NCBI GenBank assembly: GCA_016844515.1
Contig: JAERMP010000066.1
Span: 1-9,469 of the forward strand
Source of the DNA: Thermoleophilia bacterium
GTDB taxonomy: Bacteria; Actinomycetota; Thermoleophilia; Gaiellales; Gaiellaceae
Direction: 5' to 3'
Length of the DNA stretch: 9,469 nt
Shown: positions 5,422 to 9,469 of the stretch, piece after piece
Numbering within the stretch: position 1 is the first letter of the stretch
Layout of the letters: each line of letters begins with the position of its first letter
Notes under the pieces: generated by a model
The model's database searches: none
Seen by the model: only the letters and a program-made list of their open reading frames with translations
What the model was told of the DNA's origin: nothing
Position numbers and translations under genes: made by a program

Positions 5422-6386
5422 GAGCAGTTGTGTACGACAGATACGGGCCACCGGAGGTGCTACGACTCGAAGAGGTCGAACGGCCGGTACCACGGGACGA
5501 CGAGGTCCTCGTCAAGATCCACGCCACGACGGTCACCCGGACGGACTGCGGAATGCGCGGCCCCGAGCCCTTCTTCGCCCGCATCTTCACCGGCCTCCTC
5601 CGACCGAAGCGAAGGATTCTCGGCATGGAGCTGGCCGGCGAGGTCGAAGCCGTTGGCGCAGCCGTCAGCGAATTCGAGGTCGGCGACGAGGTCTTCGGCG
5701 TCAAGGGCTTCGGCGCACACGCCGAGTACGTCTGTATTCGAGAGAGCGCCGCGCTGGCGCACAAGCCACCCGGCATGACCTTCGATGAGGCCGCCGCGAT
5801 CAGCGACGGACCGAGCATCGCACTGGCGTGCCTGAGAAAGGCCGACCTCCGTGAGGGGCGCAGCATCCTCATCTACGGCGCCTCGGGATCCATCGGAACC
5901 GCAGCAGTGCAGCTGGCCAAGTCCTTCGGCGCCCACGTCACCGCGGTGTGCGACACGAAGACCCTCGAGCTCGTGAGGTCGCTCGGCGCCGACGAGGTGG
6001 TCGACTACACGCAAGAAGACTTCACGAAGAACGGCGAGACGTACGACGTCATCTTCGACGCCGTCGGCAAGCACTCGTTCAGGCGGTGTAGACGCTCACT
6101 GAAGCCGGGCGGGATCTACATCGAGACCGACCTCGGATTCATGTGGCACGTCCCGCCGCTGGCCTTGCTTACGAGATGGTTCGGGGACAAGCGGGTCACG
6201 CTCCCGATACCCAAGTACACGAAGGACGACGTCCTCCTCGTGAAGGAGCTCATCGAGGCGGGCAAGTACCGGCCGATCATCGATCGGACGTACCCGCTGG
6301 AGAACGTGGTCGAGGCGACGAGATACGTCGAGACTGGCCAGAAGACCGGGAACGTCGTGCTGACCCTCAACGGTGTCGTCCGATGA
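5418..6386 (+). CDS. NAD(P)H-dependent MDR oxidoreductase, paralog 1
   Basis: A 322-residue medium-chain reductase of the zinc-independent quinone-oxidoreductase type. The GroES-like half (1-125) has the typical MRAVVYDRYGPPEVL start, ELAGEVEAVG (71-80, where zinc enzymes have GHE) and GDEVFG (89-94). The Rossmann half has IYGASGSIG (152-160) and VTAVCDTKTLELVRSLGADEVVDY (174-197). It lacks the zinc ligands. Asp179 ends the second beta strand, where paralog 4 has Ser, which may favour NADH over NADPH. Thr40 replaces the usual Asn of VNxxD. The start is ATG 5418, since the regulator's TGA overlaps it and AAAGGG lies upstream; the frame is open further back but only antisense to family logic. 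Likely reduces a quinone, enone or aldehyde; the substrate is unknown. Confidence 0.9.
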   Translation: MRAVVYDRYGPPEVLRLEEVERPVPRDDEVLVKIHATTVTRTDCGMRGPEPFFARIFTGLLRPKRRILGMELAGEVEAVGAAVSEFEVGDEVFGVKGFGAHAEYVCIRESAALAHKPPGMTFDEAAAISDGPSIALACLRKADLREGRSILIYGASGSIGTAAVQLAKSFGAHVTAVCDTKTLELVRSLGADEVVDYTQEDFTKNGETYDVIFDAVGKHSFRRCRRSLKPGGIYIETDLGFMWHVPPLALLTRWFGDKRVTLPIPKYTKDDVLLVKELIEAGKYRPIIDRTYPLENVVEATRYVETGQKTGNVVLTLNGVVR

Positions 6387-6562
6387 ACGACGAGGCACTT
6401 CGACAGTTCACCCACGACCGTCGGCACGCGCGTGAGCGCGAAGCCAAGGTGGAACGCCTAGCCGCGCATGCCCGCAGCCGGCGCCCCAGCCGTGCGAGTG
6501 AGCGGGCGTCGGCAGCCGTGCTCGGGCACCTGCTGGCTGCGCGACGCCATGCGACCACGTGA
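6383..6562 (+). CDS. Small Arg-rich protein within the oxidoreductase operon
   Basis: A 59-residue ORF starting MNDEALRQFTHDRRHARERE, with its ATG overlapping the stop of paralog 1 (ATGA). It has 13 Arg, several His, and a predicted continuous helix broken at Pro35; no Cys, membrane segment or signal peptide. It is followed by 31 bp and then paralog 2. The overlap, matching the other junctions in the operon, is the main evidence that it is real. Function unknown; small MND/E..R.F..DR proteins next to regulators or enzymes are familiar in actinomycetes, from memory only. It could also be a relic of the duplication. Confidence 0.55.
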   Translation: MNDEALRQFTHDRRHAREREAKVERLAAHARSRRPSRASERASAAVLGHLLAARRHATT

Positions 6563-6593
6563 CGGCAACGACGAAAAGACCGAAGGGGAAGAG

Positions 6594-7562
6594 ATGAGAG
6601 CAGTTGTGTACGACAGATATGGGCCACCCGAGGTGCTGCGACTCGAAGACGTCGAGCGGCCCGTCCCCAAAGAGGATGAAGTCCTCGTCAAGATCCACGC
6701 CTCGACGGTCAACCGGAGCGACTGCGGACTTCGCAGCGCCGAGTATTTCATCACCCGCTTCTTCACCGGCCTCCTCCGACCGAAGCGGAGGATCCTCGGC
6801 AGCGAGCTGGCCGGCGAGGTCGAGGCAGTCGGCGCGGCCGTCACCGAGTTCAAGGTCGCCGACAGCGTCTTCGGTATGCGTGCGGGCGCGAACGCCGACT
6901 TCGTCTGCGTCCGAGAGAGCGGTGCGCTGGCACACATGCCGGCCGGCATGACCTTCGACGAAGCGGCGGCGGTCTGCGACGGCGCGGTCGTCGCATTGGG
7001 GTTCCTGAGACGCGCGGATCTCCGGAAGGGGACGAAGATCCTCGTCTACGGCGCATCGGGATCCATCGGCACGGCAAGCGTGCAGCTGGCCAGGTACTTC
7101 GACGCCCACGTCACCGCGGTTTGCAACACGAAGAACCTCGAGCTCGTGAGATCGCTTGGAGCAGACGAGGTCATCGACTACCTAGAGGAAGACTTCACCA
7201 AGAACGGCGAGACGTACGACGTCGTCTTCGACGCGGTCGGCAAGCTCTCGTTCAGGCGCTGCAGAGGGTCGCTGAAGCGAAATGGGATCTACGCCTCGAC
7301 CGACGGGCTCGTGAACCTCTTCTTGGCGTTGTGGATGTCGCGGATCGGCGACAAGAAGGTGGTGTTCCCGATACCGCGGTACAAGAAGCAAGACGTCCTC
7401 TTCCTCAAGGAGCTCATCGAAGCGGGGAAGTACCAGGCGGTCATCGATCGGACCTACCCGTTGGAGGACGTGGTCGAAGCGACGAAGTACGTCGAAACGC
7501 ACCAGAAGACCGGGAACGTCGTTCTGACGGTCAGTCGCAACGGCGCAGGAGCAATGGCGTGA
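6594..7562 (+). CDS. NAD(P)H-dependent MDR oxidoreductase, paralog 2
   Basis: 322 residues, colinear with paralog 1 and very similar to it. The start ATG 6594 follows GAAGGGGAAGAG. The codons for MRAVVYDRYG are almost identical in DNA to paralog 1, which marks this start over earlier in-frame ones. Asn40 is kept (VNRSDC). The Rossmann loop is VYGASGSIG (151-159), and the cofactor loop is VCNTKN with Asn178 where paralog 1 has Asp. AVCDG (126-130) replaces the usual VPxA before the fold. The C-terminus SRNGAGAMA differs from the others, and the end of this gene carries the AGGAG that serves paralog 3. No zinc site. Substrate unknown; a duplicated enzyme with altered cofactor loop is the simplest reading. 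Confidence 0.9.
   Translation: MRAVVYDRYGPPEVLRLEDVERPVPKEDEVLVKIHASTVNRSDCGLRSAEYFITRFFTGLLRPKRRILGSELAGEVEAVGAAVTEFKVADSVFGMRAGANADFVCVRESGALAHMPAGMTFDEAAAVCDGAVVALGFLRRADLRKGTKILVYGASGSIGTASVQLARYFDAHVTAVCNTKNLELVRSLGADEVIDYLEEDFTKNGETYDVVFDAVGKLSFRRCRGSLKRNGIYASTDGLVNLFLALWMSRIGDKKVVFPIPRYKKQDVLFLKELIEAGKYQAVIDRTYPLEDVVEATKYVETHQKTGNVVLTVSRNGAGAMA
7547..7551 (+). promoter_or_regulatory. Ribosome-binding site deciding the start of paralog 3
   Basis: AGGAG, seven bases before GTG 7559. ATG 7574 lies 22 nt away and has no site of its own, so GTG 7559, which also gives a GTGA stop-start overlap, is the better start. Confidence 0.6.
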
Positions 7563-8530
7563 AAGCGAACACGATGAGGGCGGTCGTCCACGACAGATAC
7601 GGACCGCCGGAGGTGCTACGACTCGAGGACGTCGAGCGGCCCGAACCGAACGACGACGAGGTTCTCGTCAAGGTGCACGCGACGACGGTCACGCAGACGG
7701 ACTGCCACATGCGCCGAGCGAAGCCGTTCATCTGGCGCTTCATGCTCGGACTCCTTCGACCGAAGCGGAGGATCCTGGGCCTCGAGTTCGCCGGCGTCGT
7801 CGAGGCGGTCGGTGCGGCGGTCACCGAGTTCGGGGTGGGAGACAGCGTCTTCGGCCTCCGGAACGGCTCGCACGCCGAGTACGTGTGCGTGCGCGAGGCG
7901 GGCCTGCTCGCACGCATGCCCGCCGGCATGACGTTCGAACAGGCGGCGGCGGTCTGCGACGGCATGAGTCAGGGTCTGGCCGGTCTCAGGAGCGGACACG
8001 TTGGCCCGGGGACGAGGCTCCTCGTCTACGGCGCATCGGGCTCGTGCGGAACCGCGGCCGTGCAGCTGGCCGCCTACCTCGGCGCTCATGTCACGGCGGT
8101 GTGCAACGCGAAGAACGTCGAGCTCGTGCGCTCACTCGGTGCCGACGAGGTGATCGACTACGAGCGAGAGGACTTCACGAAGAACGGCGAGACGTACGAC
8201 GTCGTCTTCGACGCAGTCGGGAAGCACTCGTTCGTCCGCTCGCGCGGTTCGCTCGCGCCAGGTGGTCTCTACGTTGCGACCGACCGCCCCTACAACTTCC
8301 CGCTGGCTTTCCTGACGAAGTGGATCGGCACGAAGAAGGTCGTGTTCGACGTCTCGGGCTACAAGCGGGAGAACGTTCTCCTCCTCAAGGAGCTCGTCGA
8401 CGCTGGGCGGTATCGAGCAGTCATCGATCGGACGTATCCGCTCGAGGACGTGGTCGAGGCGACCAGGTACGTCGATACGTGGCAGAAGACCGGGAACGTC
8501 GTTCTGACGCTGAATGGGAGGCGAGCATGA
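7559..8530 (+). CDS. NAD(P)H-dependent MDR oxidoreductase, paralog 3
   Basis: 323 residues beginning MKANTMRAVVHDRYG, five residues longer at the N-terminus than its neighbours. GTG 7559 is chosen for the AGGAG seven bases upstream and the GTGA overlap with paralog 2; ATG 7574 would restore the family start. It has VTQTDC with Thr45 in place of Asn (as in paralog 1), the Rossmann motif VYGASGSCG (156-164) with an unusual Cys163, cofactor loop VCNAKN (Asn183), and AVCDG (131-135). The block TFTKNGETYDVVFDAVGK-like is shared with 1 and 2. No zinc site. Substrate unknown. Confidence 0.9.
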   Translation: MKANTMRAVVHDRYGPPEVLRLEDVERPEPNDDEVLVKVHATTVTQTDCHMRRAKPFIWRFMLGLLRPKRRILGLEFAGVVEAVGAAVTEFGVGDSVFGLRNGSHAEYVCVREAGLLARMPAGMTFEQAAAVCDGMSQGLAGLRSGHVGPGTRLLVYGASGSCGTAAVQLAAYLGAHVTAVCNAKNVELVRSLGADEVIDYEREDFTKNGETYDVVFDAVGKHSFVRSRGSLAPGGLYVATDRPYNFPLAFLTKWIGTKKVVFDVSGYKRENVLLLKELVDAGRYRAVIDRTYPLEDVVEATRYVDTWQKTGNVVLTLNGRRA

Positions 8531-9469
8531 AAGCGGCGGTACGAGACAGATACGGCTCGCCCGATGTCGTCGAGCTTCGGGAGATCGAGAAGCCGGTGCC
8601 CGCGGACGACGAGGTGCTGGTCCGGGTTCGCGCGGCTTCGGTGAACCCGGCGGACTGGTATGGCGTGACCGGCAGGCCGTACGTCGGCCGCGCGGCGATG
8701 GGGCTACGCAAGCCGAAAAGCAACCGCTTGGGAGTCGACTTCGCCGGGACCGTGGAGGCGGTCGGCAAGGACGTCACGCAGTTTCGACCGGGTGACGAGG
8801 TGTTCGGCGGGAGAGACGGAGCCTTCGCCGAGTACGTGTGTGTTCGCGAGGAGCGAGCGGTGGTGCCGAAGCCGGCGAACGTGACGTTCGAGGAAGCGGC
8901 GGCCGTGCCGGTGGCGGCGCTCACCGCGCTGCAGGGTCTTCGCGACAAGGGGCAGATCCAGCCGGGGCACAGGGTCCTGATCAACGGCGCGTCGGGAGGC
9001 GTGGGCACGTTCGCCGTGCAGATCGCCAAGGCGCTCGGAGCGGAGGTGACCGGCGTGTGCAGCACGAGGAACGTCGACCTCGTGCGCTCGCTCGGCGCCG
9101 ATCACGTCGTGGACTACACCCAGGAGGACTTCACGCGGAGCGACCAGCGCTACGAGTTGCTGCTCGACGTCGCCGGGAGCAGGTCGTGGCGGGCGTGCAG
9201 GCGCGTCCTCACTCCGCAGGCGACCCTCGTGATCATCGGAGCACCGAAGGGCGGCCGCCTACTGGGACCGCTGAGTCACATCATCAAGGTTCGCCTGGCG
9301 GCAGTGCGGAGCCGCCGGAAGGCCGTCTTCTTCATCGCGAAGCTGAACAAGCCGGACCTGGAGGCCCTGGGAGAGCTGCTCGCGGCCGGAAAGGTGACAC
9401 CCGTCATAGACAGGCGTTACGAGCTGAGTGAGGTCGCCGACGCCTTCCGGTACCTGGGAGAAGGGCACG
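8527..9469 (+). CDS. NAD(P)H:quinone-oxidoreductase-type MDR enzyme, paralog 4 (cut at right edge)
   Basis: 314 codons with no stop before the window ends; the family would end about ten residues later (after YLGEGH). ATG 8527 overlaps the previous stop (ATGA) with GGGAGG five bases upstream. This is the canonical family form. VNPADW (39-44) keeps Asn40, DFAGTVEAVG (71-80) replaces a zinc motif, AAAVPVAALTAL (124-135) keeps the Pro-containing segment, and the Rossmann motif is INGASGGVG (152-160). VCSTRNVDLV (177-186) has the Ser-Thr-Arg triplet typical of NADPH binding. It is clearly more divergent from paralogs 1-3 than they are from each other, so it is probably the older member, or one acquired separately. 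Likely an NADPH-dependent quinone or enone reductase. Confidence 0.9.
   Translation, partial: MKAAVRDRYGSPDVVELREIEKPVPADDEVLVRVRAASVNPADWYGVTGRPYVGRAAMGLRKPKSNRLGVDFAGTVEAVGKDVTQFRPGDEVFGGRDGAFAEYVCVREERAVVPKPANVTFEEAAAVPVAALTALQGLRDKGQIQPGHRVLINGASGGVGTFAVQIAKALGAEVTGVCSTRNVDLVRSLGADHVVDYTQEDFTRSDQRYELLLDVAGSRSWRACRRVLTPQATLVIIGAPKGGRLLGPLSHIIKVRLAAVRSRRKAVFFIAKLNKPDLEALGELLAAGKVTPVIDRRYELSEVADAFRYLGEGH

Noticed and set aside
7121..7558. Upstream extension of paralog 3 inside paralog 2
   Set aside because: This stretch is the conserved coding sequence of paralog 2 in another frame, and its translation is low-complexity Arg/Glu-rich.
5418..8530. Zinc-dependent alcohol dehydrogenase because of the TDC/SDC motif in paralogs 1-3
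   Set aside because: The GHE motif and the four-Cys structural zinc lobe are missing; overall pattern is the zinc-free quinone-oxidoreductase type.

Overview
The window reads as GC-rich chromosomal DNA of a soil-type actinomycete. High GC, GTG/TTG starts, candidate leaderless promoters and the protein families present point this way. The oxidoreductase subfamily on the right resembles, from memory, proteins of Thermoleophilia/Solirubrobacterales, but no 16S or other taxonomic marker is present, so the lineage is an inference. Coding density is high and no stretch over 300 bases lacks a gene. I saw no tRNA, rRNA, CRISPR array or transposase.

Left part (1-4610): six single genes on both strands. 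They are a phosphotransferase of the aminoglycoside/choline-kinase family cut by the left edge (minus), a second complete one (plus), a GNAT acetyltransferase (minus), a dienelactone-hydrolase-like alpha/beta hydrolase (plus), a small probable alpha/beta-barrel protein (plus), and a stand-alone LanC-like zinc protein (minus). A ~25-bp repeat (core GACATTCSCGMACRCTCGCG) occurs five times, always in the same orientation, once at each of the five boundaries between these genes. A very weak sixth copy may precede the next gene. Copy A supplies the start region of the first gene and copy E encodes the last residues of the LanC-like protein. The result looks like an array of single-gene units, although it lacks the features of an integron.

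Right part (4657-9469): a compact plus-strand operon without repeats. It starts with a NrtR-type regulator (Nudix domain plus winged helix). Then come four paralogous zinc-independent MDR (quinone-oxidoreductase-type) NAD(P)H enzymes, with a 59-residue Arg-rich ORF between the first and second. Four of the five junctions are 4-base ATGA/GTGA overlaps. Paralogs 1-3 are close to each other and share nearly identical DNA blocks. Paralog 4 is the canonical, more divergent form and is cut by the right edge. The paralogs differ in the cofactor-specificity loop and in the segment before the Rossmann fold. A nucleotide-sensing regulator driving a bank of NAD(P)H oxidoreductases suggests a redox or xenobiotic-quinone/aldehyde response; this is inference. 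The 84-bp divergent region between the LanC-like gene and the regulator holds an inverted repeat and a direct repeat that could be the operator.
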